A DNA stretch of 64,000 nucleotides, taken from contig JAEWST010000026.1 in assembly GCA_023398105.1 (NCBI GenBank), positions 1 to 64,000 of the forward strand. Reading direction: 5' to 3'. Below are positions 18,021 to 25,671 of the stretch, one piece after another (position 1 is the stretch's first letter; each line of letters opens with the position of its first letter). Both the position numbers and the translations under genes were made by a program. The DNA is from Bacillota bacterium. Its GTDB lineage: Bacteria > Bacillota > Clostridia > Acetivibrionales > DSM-1351. The notes below the pieces were generated by a model. It searched no databases and was not told the DNA's origin. It saw only the letters and a list, made by a program, of their open reading frames with translations.

Positions 18021-18896
18021 GTGATCAAAATTTGTATTGTAGGTATAGGACGTACAGGTAAGGAAATTTCTAAAGCAATTCTAACTGATAAAGACCTTAA
18101 TATTGTATCAGCTATATGCAGTCCAAACAGCAAATCTTTGAACAAGGATTTAGGGCAGGTTATAGGTTCTACTGATACTGGCGTAATTATTAACAGCTGT
18201 GAAAAATTGGAACAGGTAATTTTTAAAAACAAACCGGATGTTGTAATTGATTTTTCAAACCCAAAGGCTGCCATTAAAAATGCAGTGATATTTTCAAAGT
18301 ATAAAGTCAATATTATTATTGGAACAACTGGATTTTCATCATATCAACTAAAAAAAATTTTTGTATTGACCAGAAAATACAAAAACGGAATATTATATGC
18401 ACCTAATATTACTCTAGGTGTAAATGTGTTAATGCTTCTTACAAATTTAACTGCAGGTCTTTTAAATAACTACGATTTTCAAATTACAGAAGTTCATCAC
18501 AAAAATAAGCAAGACTCGCCATCAGGAACCGCAAAAAAAATTGCTTGTGAAATTCAAAATGGGTTAAAAAACGTAGGCTTATCAACTGTCACAAATCATC
18601 AAATACCTATAAATTCAGTAAGAGCAGGAGGGGTAATTGGAAAGCATGAAGTTATGATTGTTGGCGAGGAAGATAAAATAGAAATAAGCCATGAATCTTT
18701 TTCTAGAAAAGCATTTGCTCAAGGTGCAATAAGGGCAGCTAAATTTATTCACAAAAAATCAGGTTATTTTGAAATGAAGGATGTCCTTGATTTAGAAAAG
18801 GTTTTAAAAGCATATATTGAGAATACAAATAAAACAAAAAAGCAAAAGAATTATATGGGTAATCTTGATGCGGAAATAGTTAATAAAGCACTATAA
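18021..18896 (+). CDS. dapB: 4-hydroxy-tetrahydrodipicolinate reductase
   Basis: This enzyme reduces the dapA product in the diaminopimelate/lysine pathway using NAD(P)H. It feeds peptidoglycan synthesis and, in spore formers, dipicolinate supply. The sequence shows the Rossmann start VGIGRTGKEI, the GTTGFS block and the family signature HHKNKQDSPSGTA with the catalytic His-His and Lys. The 291-residue length is a little above normal because of a basic C-terminal tail. The GTG start follows AAGGAGGAAG. No other dap gene is adjacent. About 190 bp of leader separate it from the riboswitch terminator. Confidence 0.92.
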   Translation: MIKICIVGIGRTGKEISKAILTDKDLNIVSAICSPNSKSLNKDLGQVIGSTDTGVIINSCEKLEQVIFKNKPDVVIDFSNPKAAIKNAVIFSKYKVNIIIGTTGFSSYQLKKIFVLTRKYKNGILYAPNITLGVNVLMLLTNLTAGLLNNYDFQITEVHHKNKQDSPSGTAKKIACEIQNGLKNVGLSTVTNHQIPINSVRAGGVIGKHEVMIVGEEDKIEISHESFSRKAFAQGAIRAAKFIHKKSGYFEMKDVLDLEKVLKAYIENTNKTKKQKNYMGNLDAEIVNKAL

Positions 18897-18904
18897 TTCA
18901 GAAA

Positions 18905-18950
18905 GTACAAAAATTTAACTCACTATGGGAGAGCTAAGTTTTTGTACTTT
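18905..18950. terminator. Bidirectional terminator between dapB and the DacF-like gene
   Basis: GTACAAAAATTTAACTC pairs with GAGCTAAGTTTTTGTAC with two mismatches, and is flanked by T runs on both strands. It overlaps the last codons of the minus-strand gene. Confidence 0.75.
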
Positions 18951-20166
18951 TCATTACTTTTAATATTAGAGTTACTAGTTTATAGATTATTATAATAAAC
19001 TCAAAGGTTATAAGGACAAATACTATTGTTACTAAATCATGGTTCTTTTCAAATATTGATTTTATTTTAGAACGATAATCCTCAGCGGCTACTACCACTT
19101 TATCTGAATATAAATTAACATCAATAACAGTGTCATCGCTTAACTTGTAAGTTAATACACCTGCAATTGTATCTGTACTAATAGGCAGCTTTAATTTTTC
19201 ATTGATATCAAAGCTGATAGTTTTAATAAAACTGTTACCTTTTGGATAAGTATAGAAAACATCAATTTTGCTAATTAAATTAACATCCACATCTTCTATT
19301 GTTATATTCCTCAAAGGGGTGTTTTTAGAAACTAGAACACCTGTAAAAAAGTTAGAAAAACCGTAATCAAATAGCTGGGCAGTTTGTGAAAGAGCTTTTT
19401 CTTCATTGGAATCAAATACGACAGCTATTAACCGCCTATTGTCTCTAGTTGCTGTAGTAACAGAAGTAGTTCCCTGCTGAGGAGTAGAACCAACTTTGCC
19501 GCCATCAACACCTGAATAACTCCAAAAAAGCTTGTTTTGGTTAGTGAGAATATAGGAGTCCTTTCCATTAATCCAAGCTATACCTTTTGAACTAAATAAA
19601 GAATTAAAAGTAGAATTTGAAATTGCTGTCTTTACAAGTTTTGCGATGTCTTTAGCAGATGTAAACTGCTTATCATCATATAAGCCTGTTGGATTTACAA
19701 AAAACGTATCAGTTAAATCTAATTCTTTTGCTTTGTCATTCATATAACTAACAAATTTATTTATATTACCGTCACCCACATATTCGGCTAGGGCTATTGC
19801 AGCATCATTTCCTTGTGAGAGCATAATGCCATATAGCAGATCTTCTACACTATAGAGATTTCCAACTACAAGGTTCAAGGAGGAACCATTTATCTTAGCA
19901 GCATTTTTACTTATAGTTACCATAGAGTTTAACTGAGATTTTTCAATTGTTACTAAAGCTGCCATTAGCTTACACATAATTGAGGGTGAATTAATAGCGT
20001 CTGCTCCTTTGTCATATAACACTTGACCTCTGGTAGTATCCATCAAAATGGCTGAAGTAGCAGATAAATCCTCCTCTTCAGGTGTCCAACCAAAACCAGG
20101 TAAGCTATTTAATATTAAAATAAACACTACTATAATTAAAGTGGTTTTTTTAAATTTATTATCCAT
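18934..20166 (-). CDS. DacF-like D,D-carboxypeptidase homologue with altered catalytic motifs
   Basis: The fold is clearly that of S11 penicillin-binding proteins. It has a signal-like N-terminus, SAILMDTTRGQVLYDKGAD, NPTGLYDD, a C-terminal beta domain and a final membrane helix near residues 385-405. All three active-site motifs differ from active enzymes. At SxxK the expected Ser is Ile63 (SPSIMCK, Lys66 kept). At SxN it is Gln118 (SQGN). KTG is KVG at 224-226. I checked each codon. The protein is probably catalytically dead and may bind muropeptides or act as a regulator. The ATG at 20166 follows AGGAG. Confidence 0.85.
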   Translation of the reverse strand: MDNKFKKTTLIIVVFILILNSLPGFGWTPEEEDLSATSAILMDTTRGQVLYDKGADAINSPSIMCKLMAALVTIEKSQLNSMVTISKNAAKINGSSLNLVVGNLYSVEDLLYGIMLSQGNDAAIALAEYVGDGNINKFVSYMNDKAKELDLTDTFFVNPTGLYDDKQFTSAKDIAKLVKTAISNSTFNSLFSSKGIAWINGKDSYILTNQNKLFWSYSGVDGGKVGSTPQQGTTSVTTATRDNRRLIAVVFDSNEEKALSQTAQLFDYGFSNFFTGVLVSKNTPLRNITIEDVDVNLISKIDVFYTYPKGNSFIKTISFDINEKLKLPISTDTIAGVLTYKLSDDTVIDVNLYSDKVVVAAEDYRSKIKSIFEKNHDLVTIVFVLITFEFIIIIYKLVTLILKVMKSTKT

Positions 20167-20213
20167 TTCTCTCCTGTAGGAAAAAATCATAAAAATTTAC
20201 TTCTAATTACTAT

Positions 20214-20242
20214 ATAATAATTTATTATGTAATAATTAACAA
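20214..20242 (-). promoter_or_regulatory. Candidate promoter of the DacF-like gene
   Basis: On the minus strand TTGTTA, 17 bp of spacer and TATTAT form a sigma-A-like promoter about 48 bp before the ATG. Control by a sporulation sigma factor cannot be excluded. Confidence 0.45.
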
Positions 20243-20516
20243 GCAAAAAGTATAAAGAAATTATTAAAAAAGTATTACAGGTTACTATTTCGCCTATTAA
20301 AATTATTAACATAGTCTAAGTGCGTTCAAACTTATCAATGGTTTGATGCCAAGTAAACTAACTTATTTTAAGCAATTATTTAACTTTTCATTTGATAAGG
20401 TTTCTCAAGCCTAAAATTAGCAACCGAGAACGCAATAATTTTTTATTTTATATTTATTATTGTGTTCAATTTCATGTATATTAATGTAATTTATTTACCA
20501 TAATACTCTTGATTGG
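20243..20516. other. Non-coding AT-rich region
   Basis: About 270 bp between the divergent DacF-like gene and family 1 copy E. I see no gene, no RNA motif and no clear promoter for the germination operon. Confidence 0.4.
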
Positions 20517-20672
20517 TTATAATACCTAGATTCAAAATGAAATTTTTCGATTGTAGAAAAATTTCATTATATTAGCGGCGTGTAAGCGAGGCGGAAGATA
20601 TTCGTACCGCTTGAAAACCAAAGTTGTACCCAACACTTATAGAAGTGGATGACATTTAATTGCCTCGTTTTA
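20517..20672 (-). repeat. Family 1 element, full length, copy E (reverse)
   Basis: This is a 156-bp copy with a TTATAA end at 20517-20522 and a GCCTCGTT end at 20662-20669. Three hairpin-forming parts are present: TGAAATTTTTC/GAAAAATTTCA, the GGCGG...CCGC arm and CACTTATAGAAGTG. Its length equals that of copy J. It ends 33 bp before the gerAA start, and an ATG inside it opens an in-frame extension that should not be used as the start. Confidence 0.85.
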
Positions 20673-20705
20673 AATCAGAATTTTGTACTGAAAAGGAGTA
20701 TTAAA

Positions 20706-22424
20706 TTGGGAATATTTAGTGCTATAGAAAAATTTATTATTTATAAAGAAAAACCCAAAAAACATGATTTTGTCCTTGAAGAGAACAAAACTATTAATTG
20801 TGAAACGGCAAAAAATGCTGCTTCTCTGGATGTTTTTAATAGAGCAGAAGTTGAGGGAGCCTTTATAGGCTGTGCTGTTAATGAGGATATTTTAAAAAAT
20901 AAGCTATCAAATGATATTGAACTAAATAAAAAAGTCATCAAGACAGTCTATGACATTCCTAAAAACAGCGATTTAGTGCTGAGAGAATTCAATTTTACTG
21001 TTAAAGAAAAAACAATAAAAGCTTTTTTAGTTTTTATTGATGGAATGACAAACAGTACTAATATATGTAATTTTTTACTAGAACCACTTATGCTACTTTC
21101 GAATATAAAGATCTATGATGAGACAAAAGCTATAGGAGACTTTATATTAGAAAGGTTAATTCCGTATAATCAGATAAAAAAAGCTGAAAACTACTCAGAT
21201 GTAGTAAGCAACGTTAATTTTGGCGGGTGTGCAATATTTATTGAAGACCTGGAATATGCTTTTGTAGCAGACACAAAAACATGGGAGCATAGAGGGGTTG
21301 ATGCACCTAAATCGGAAACTGTTATTCGTGGTCCTCAGGAGGCGTTTAACGAGCAAATAAGAGCTAATACAGCCTTGATAAGGAAGATTCTGAAGGATAA
21401 GGATTTGATTATACAGAGTGTATTGATAGGTGATAGGAGCAATACACCCTGTGCGATAATGTATATAAAAGATATTGTAAATGATTCATTAGTACGTGAG
21501 GTGTTAAAAAGGGTAAAAAGTATAAAGGTAGATTATATATTTGATTCAGGTGAGCTAGAACAATTACTAGAAGATAGTACATTTCTTGCAGCACCTCAAA
21601 TATTTGCAACAGAGCGTCCAGATAATGTTGCAATGATGCTTTCTAGAGGAAATGTCGCTGTTATGTTAGATGGTAGTCCCTATGTTTTGGTTATGCCTGC
21701 TACTATAACAGAATTTTTGCATACTACAGAGGATAGCAATGTCAGATTTCCATATGTTAATTTTATACGTATTATTAGAATTATTGGTATAGCTATTGCA
21801 CTTCTATTGCCTGGAACGTATATTGCTATTACAAATTTTCATCAAGAGATGATTCCAACCAATTTACTGTTTGCGATTGAAGCATCAAGAGAGAATGTAC
21901 CATTTCCATCTGTTATTGAAATTCTAATAATGGAATTTTCATTTGAGCTTATAAGAGAGGCTGGACTAAGGGTACCTGGTGCAATAGGCTCGACAATAGG
22001 AATAGTGGGAGGCCTTATCCTTGGACAAGCAGCTGTAACTGCTAATGTAGTCAGCCCAATTATGATTATTATTGTAGCAATTACAGCACTAGGTTCATTT
22101 ACCGTGCCAAGTTTTTCCATGTCTTTTTCTATAAGAATAATGCGTTTCTTGTATATTATTTTTGGAGCTGTAGCTGGTTTTCTCGGAATTGCATTAGCTT
22201 TAATCCTAAATTCCTTGATATTAGCATCATCCAAATCCTTTGGTGTACCTTTTCTAACTCCTTTTGCACCTGTTACAAATGGCAAGTATGCAGACAAGCT
22301 AACAAGAAAGCCTACATGGAAACAGGAGAAAAGACCAGATTATTTAAATGTTAAGAATATAAAAAGTCAGCCAAAGATAAGTAGAGGCTGGGCAGAAAAA
22401 GATTCAGACTCTGAGGATGAATAA
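20706..22424 (+). CDS. gerAA: Spore germination receptor subunit A (GerAA family)
   Basis: This is the A subunit of a nutrient germinant receptor in the inner spore membrane. The 572-residue protein has the soluble N-terminal GerA domain and PYVLVMPATITEFLHTTEDSN, and then about five membrane helices from residue 350 on, including LRVPGAIGSTIGIVGGLILGQAAV. The TTG at 20706 follows AAAAGGAG at 20691-20698. A longer frame reaching into the repeat is rejected. It leads the operon gerAA-AB-AC and a small membrane gene. The germinant is unknown. Confidence 0.92.
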   Translation: MGIFSAIEKFIIYKEKPKKHDFVLEENKTINCETAKNAASLDVFNRAEVEGAFIGCAVNEDILKNKLSNDIELNKKVIKTVYDIPKNSDLVLREFNFTVKEKTIKAFLVFIDGMTNSTNICNFLLEPLMLLSNIKIYDETKAIGDFILERLIPYNQIKKAENYSDVVSNVNFGGCAIFIEDLEYAFVADTKTWEHRGVDAPKSETVIRGPQEAFNEQIRANTALIRKILKDKDLIIQSVLIGDRSNTPCAIMYIKDIVNDSLVREVLKRVKSIKVDYIFDSGELEQLLEDSTFLAAPQIFATERPDNVAMMLSRGNVAVMLDGSPYVLVMPATITEFLHTTEDSNVRFPYVNFIRIIRIIGIAIALLLPGTYIAITNFHQEMIPTNLLFAIEASRENVPFPSVIEILIMEFSFELIREAGLRVPGAIGSTIGIVGGLILGQAAVTANVVSPIMIIIVAITALGSFTVPSFSMSFSIRIMRFLYIIFGAVAGFLGIALALILNSLILASSKSFGVPFLTPFAPVTNGKYADKLTRKPTWKQEKRPDYLNVKNIKSQPKISRGWAEKDSDSEDE

Positions 22425-22569
22425 TAAAGATTATAAACGTAAAACTTTTATAGCAGCATGTTTTGAAACAGTTATAGTCAGCTTGTAGCTTGTTATGTTA
22501 ATAAAAAGGAGGATGGATTCCGTATCAGTAAATTCACTGAGTTTAGCTGAATGTGGAGCATGGATATAT

Positions 22570-23679
22570 ATGAAAGATAAAATTAGTTTTGGATCATGGG
22601 AAGCAACGGCACTGATTGTGAATTTTGTATTTGGTCATATAATGCTTGTTTTCCCTAGAGATATGGTACAGTATGGAGGAAGTGCTGGCTGGATTATTCC
22701 TATAATTATGACACTGATTGCATTGTGCTACTTTGCAATTATAGTAAAGCTATATAAAAATATTGGAAGCCTTGATTTAATAGACATTTCCGCTGGTATT
22801 GGCGGTAGAGCCTTAAAAGTCATAGTCGGTCTATTAATTACTGTATTTTTAACCTTAACAGTTTCAATTTTTTTAGGAGCTTTTTCACAAACATTAAAAA
22901 TTATATCTTTGGATAACTCTGCATTGGAATATGTTGAAATTCTTTTTTTTGTAGGAATGACTGCAGCTGCGTATTTTGGAATAGAAGCTATTGCTAGAAT
23001 AAGTGCATTTTTAGTACCAATTATAGTTTTAGGTTTTATTTTTATAACAATAGGTGTTATTCCAGAATTCAGGATAAACAATTTGTTTCCAATATTAGGT
23101 GAGGGTATTCCATCAATTTTAAAAGGAAGCTTTATGAAGCTTTACTCATTTACTCCGTTCATAATCCTTTTTTTGATGGTTTCATTTTTTAAAAAACAAT
23201 ATTTAAAAAAAGTAGGCTTTTCATATATAATTATATCGGGCATACTGCTTCTTTGGTCTACACTTAGCTTCATTCTTGTATTTCCATATGAATTAGCTGT
23301 CGAGAAAAGAATTCCAGTTTTTCAGTTGGCAAGACATATAGACTATGGAAATTATGTTCAAAGAATAGAATCTATTTCGGTTCTAATTAGCTCTATTTGT
23401 GCAATTATTTTTATGGGAGCAATATTCAATTTTATTATATATGTGTTTGCAAAGTCACTTGATTTAAAACAATCCAAGCCAATAATTTTACCAATGTCTG
23501 TTATCGTTTTTTCAATTACTGTTCTTTCAAAAAGAATTAATTATGATTTTATTGGCAGCAGTATAATAAATATTTCATGGCTTGGAGGAATGATTATCCC
23601 CTTGATTATAATTATAATAGGCTCAATTAAAAAGGTCGGAATAGAAGGCAGAGGAGGCAAAAATGAGCAGAAAAATTAG
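22570..23679 (+). CDS. gerAB: Spore germination permease subunit B (GerAB family)
   Basis: This is an APC-superfamily-like permease that forms the nutrient-binding B subunit of the germinant receptor. About ten hydrophobic helices are visible, starting with SFGSWEATALIVNFVFGHIML. I place the start at ATG 22570, so that the protein begins MKDKISFGSWEA as in relatives, behind GGAG at 22555-22558. An AAAGGAGG at 22505-22512 would fit an upstream start, but no start codon has proper spacing. The start is therefore uncertain; 22495 is the longest option. Confidence 0.88.
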   Translation: MKDKISFGSWEATALIVNFVFGHIMLVFPRDMVQYGGSAGWIIPIIMTLIALCYFAIIVKLYKNIGSLDLIDISAGIGGRALKVIVGLLITVFLTLTVSIFLGAFSQTLKIISLDNSALEYVEILFFVGMTAAAYFGIEAIARISAFLVPIIVLGFIFITIGVIPEFRINNLFPILGEGIPSILKGSFMKLYSFTPFIILFLMVSFFKKQYLKKVGFSYIIISGILLLWSTLSFILVFPYELAVEKRIPVFQLARHIDYGNYVQRIESISVLISSICAIIFMGAIFNFIIYVFAKSLDLKQSKPIILPMSVIVFSITVLSKRINYDFIGSSIINISWLGGMIIPLIIIIIGSIKKVGIEGRGGKNEQKN

Positions 23680-24883
23680 AATTGTCAGCTTGTTGTTAAT
23701 TACTGTATTTTCTGTCGTTTCAGTTTCAGGTTGTTATGACAGCAATGAAATAGAGGATTTAGCTTATGTTATAGCTATAGGAATTGATAAGGCAGATAAA
23801 AAGTCTTTTAACCTAACATTTCAAACTGCAGTTCCAAAATCAATTGCAGGTGGTGAGGGTGAAAGCATAGATACTAAGACATTTAAGACTGATAATTTTC
23901 TATCCGGTTTAAAAAAAACCAGTCAATACTTGGACAGGCAAATAAATCTATCACATGCCAAAATAATTGTTGTTTCTGAAGAAATAGCAAAAGAAGGAAT
24001 AACTGCCTTTCTTAATGGACTTCAGAATAATATAGAGATAAGACCAAATGTAAATATAGTTGTTGCTGCACAAGGGGCACAAAAATATATCGAATCCATT
24101 AAACCCAAACTTTCATCTAGCCCTGCAAAGCATTATGATTTGCTTTTTGGTTCTTATGAAAGCGATTTTCTTGTAAAGGATACACAATTAGAGGATTACT
24201 TATACAGAGCAAAAAATCAGAGTGCTCAGCCTGTGGCAATTTATACAGCTATAGATAAAGCAATAACCGATGAAACAAAGTCTGATGAAAAGAGTAATAA
24301 ATCAGATGAAGAAGAAAACAAAAAAACTGAAGAGGACGTTAAAAAATCAAGCGAAGATGAAAAGAAAGCTATTGCAATAAAAGGCTTAGCTGTTTTTAAG
24401 GAAGATAAAATGGTAGGAAAACTCAATGATGATGAAGCAATGCTATTTGCATTAATGACAAGCACAAAAAGTAAAGATATTGAGATAGTAGATCCTCTTG
24501 ATGAAAGATTTAAGGTTTTAGGCAATGTTACAAAATCAAAGTTATCATCAACTAAAGTTATGTTAAATAATGGGAAGCCCCAAATAAGTATTAATCTAAA
24601 ACTAAATATTGATGTAGAAGCAGTACAAAGTGACAATGATTATGATGAACCAGAAAAAGCTACCAAGCTTGAAATGGCATATAAACAATATCTGAACAAA
24701 GGTTTGACTGATTTGCTAAATAAAACTACAAAAAAATTGAAATCAGATATATTTGGATTCGGACAACAAGCTAAACGGAATTTTAAAACAATTGATGAGT
24801 GGGATAAGGCAAAGTGGCAAGAAATTTATCCACAATCACAATATGATTTAAGACTTGACATTAAAATAAGGAGACAGAGTTAG
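23663..24883 (+). CDS. gerAC: Germination lipoprotein subunit C (Ger(x)C family)
   Basis: This is the C subunit of the receptor, a lipoprotein on the outer face of the inner spore membrane. The signal peptide ends in the lipobox VSGC, and the Ger(x)C start EIEDLAYVIAIGIDK follows. A highly charged Glu/Lys-rich insert lies near residues 206-235 (DEKSNKSDEEENKKTEED), and the C-terminal Spore_GerAC domain follows. The start overlaps gerAB by 17 bp. At 406 residues the length is normal with the insert counted. Confidence 0.92.
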   Translation: MSRKIRIVSLLLITVFSVVSVSGCYDSNEIEDLAYVIAIGIDKADKKSFNLTFQTAVPKSIAGGEGESIDTKTFKTDNFLSGLKKTSQYLDRQINLSHAKIIVVSEEIAKEGITAFLNGLQNNIEIRPNVNIVVAAQGAQKYIESIKPKLSSSPAKHYDLLFGSYESDFLVKDTQLEDYLYRAKNQSAQPVAIYTAIDKAITDETKSDEKSNKSDEEENKKTEEDVKKSSEDEKKAIAIKGLAVFKEDKMVGKLNDDEAMLFALMTSTKSKDIEIVDPLDERFKVLGNVTKSKLSSTKVMLNNGKPQISINLKLNIDVEAVQSDNDYDEPEKATKLEMAYKQYLNKGLTDLLNKTTKKLKSDIFGFGQQAKRNFKTIDEWDKAKWQEIYPQSQYDLRLDIKIRRQS

Positions 24884-24885
24884 GT

Positions 24886-25053
24886 ATGATAGTTAATATA
24901 ATTGTTTTGCTGGCAATAATTTGGATATGCATTTATTCAATAAGTTTTGGAATATGGACATGGAAAAATAAGAACAAGTTTGGTGGGATGATGATTATGC
25001 TGATATCATTAATATCATTGGTATTACCAGGATATATTTTATTACTAGCTTAA
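24886..25053 (+). CDS. Small membrane protein at the end of the gerA operon
   Basis: A 55-codon frame starts with ATG at 24886, 3 bp after gerAC, with AAGGAG at 24867-24872 as a distant ribosome site. It encodes two hydrophobic helices (IIVLLAIIWICIYSI and MIMLISLISLVLPGYILLL) joined by a basic loop, WKNKNK. Some ger operons include small extra membrane proteins. I cannot name the family. Position and composition favour a real gene. Confidence 0.55.
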   Translation: MIVNIIVLLAIIWICIYSISFGIWTWKNKNKFGGMMIMLISLISLVLPGYILLLA

Positions 25054-25327
25054 TAGACAAGTAAACTGCTTGAATTCAAGTATCTGTTGGGTTTATGTTT
25101 AATCACAAAGGGTGTTATATTGTTAATTAAACAATATGGTGGGGTTAAATTTGTATACTGCAACAGATATTTTTATTTATAGGATTTATTCAAAAAATTA
25201 TGATTTTATGGTGATAATTCTGTTTACTAATTGCATTGTTTTTCTGCCTAGCTTGTATTAAGATATATTCTAAATCTAAAATGTTACATATACAGGAAAA
25301 TAAATAGTATAGAGTATCATTAACTAA

Positions 25328-25487
25328 ATAACGATATTGATGTAAAATTATTGAAATTTATGTAAAAATATGTTATGGTTTATTACATTAACGGCGTTTA
25401 AGCGTTGCGGGATATTCTCACCGCCTGAAAACCAAAGCGGTACTCGCCACTTATAGAAGTGGATGACATTTTCTTGCCTCGTAATAA
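25328..25487 (-). repeat. Family 1 element, near full length, copy F (reverse)
   Basis: The right two-thirds are well conserved (GGCGTTTAAGCG, GGGATATTCTCACCGCC, GAAAACCAAAGCGG, CCACTTATAGAAGTGG, CTTGCCTCG). The left end from ATAACG at 25328 is degenerate and the right end reads GTAATAA. Confidence 0.75.
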
Positions 25488-25570
25488 ATAGTAACACAAA
25501 AATATAACTGCAAGTAAGAGTATATTACACAGTTATGTTAAAATAACAGGACTATTAAAAATAGATTTTA

Positions 25571-25635
25571 AATTCAACTTCGCAGTTGAATATACTACCG
25601 CACCAATAGATTTTTTATGTGAGAAGTTTGAATTA
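25571..25635. repeat. Family 2 short inverted-repeat element
   Basis: The ends AATTCAACTTCGCA and GAGAAGTTTGAATT are imperfect inverted repeats enclosing about 40 bp. The left end contains a hairpin, TCAACTTCGCAGTTGA. Similar elements are at 37.5, 41.9, 53.9 and 59.0 kb. This copy ends 37 bp before the STAND ATPase gene. Confidence 0.6.
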
Positions 25636-25671
25636 TAAAAATGAAAAAATCAACTACAGGGAGTGACAATA

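Larger units (their letters stand above)
25054..25671. other. Non-coding region made largely of repeats
   Basis: About 620 bp without a gene. It holds family 1 copy F at 25328-25487 and a family 2 copy at 25571-25635. The first 270 bp show only short AT-rich dyads such as CTTGAATTCAAG near 25070. Confidence 0.5.

Noticed and set aside
20517..20672. Family 1 as ends or guide RNA of an IS200/IS605 element
   Set aside because: The hairpins suggested this, but the ends are inverted repeats and no tnpA or tnpB frame is present in the window.
20649..20705. Upstream extension of gerAA
   Set aside because: These codons come from family 1 copy E and lack a ribosome site. TTG 20706 has AAAAGGAG at proper distance.
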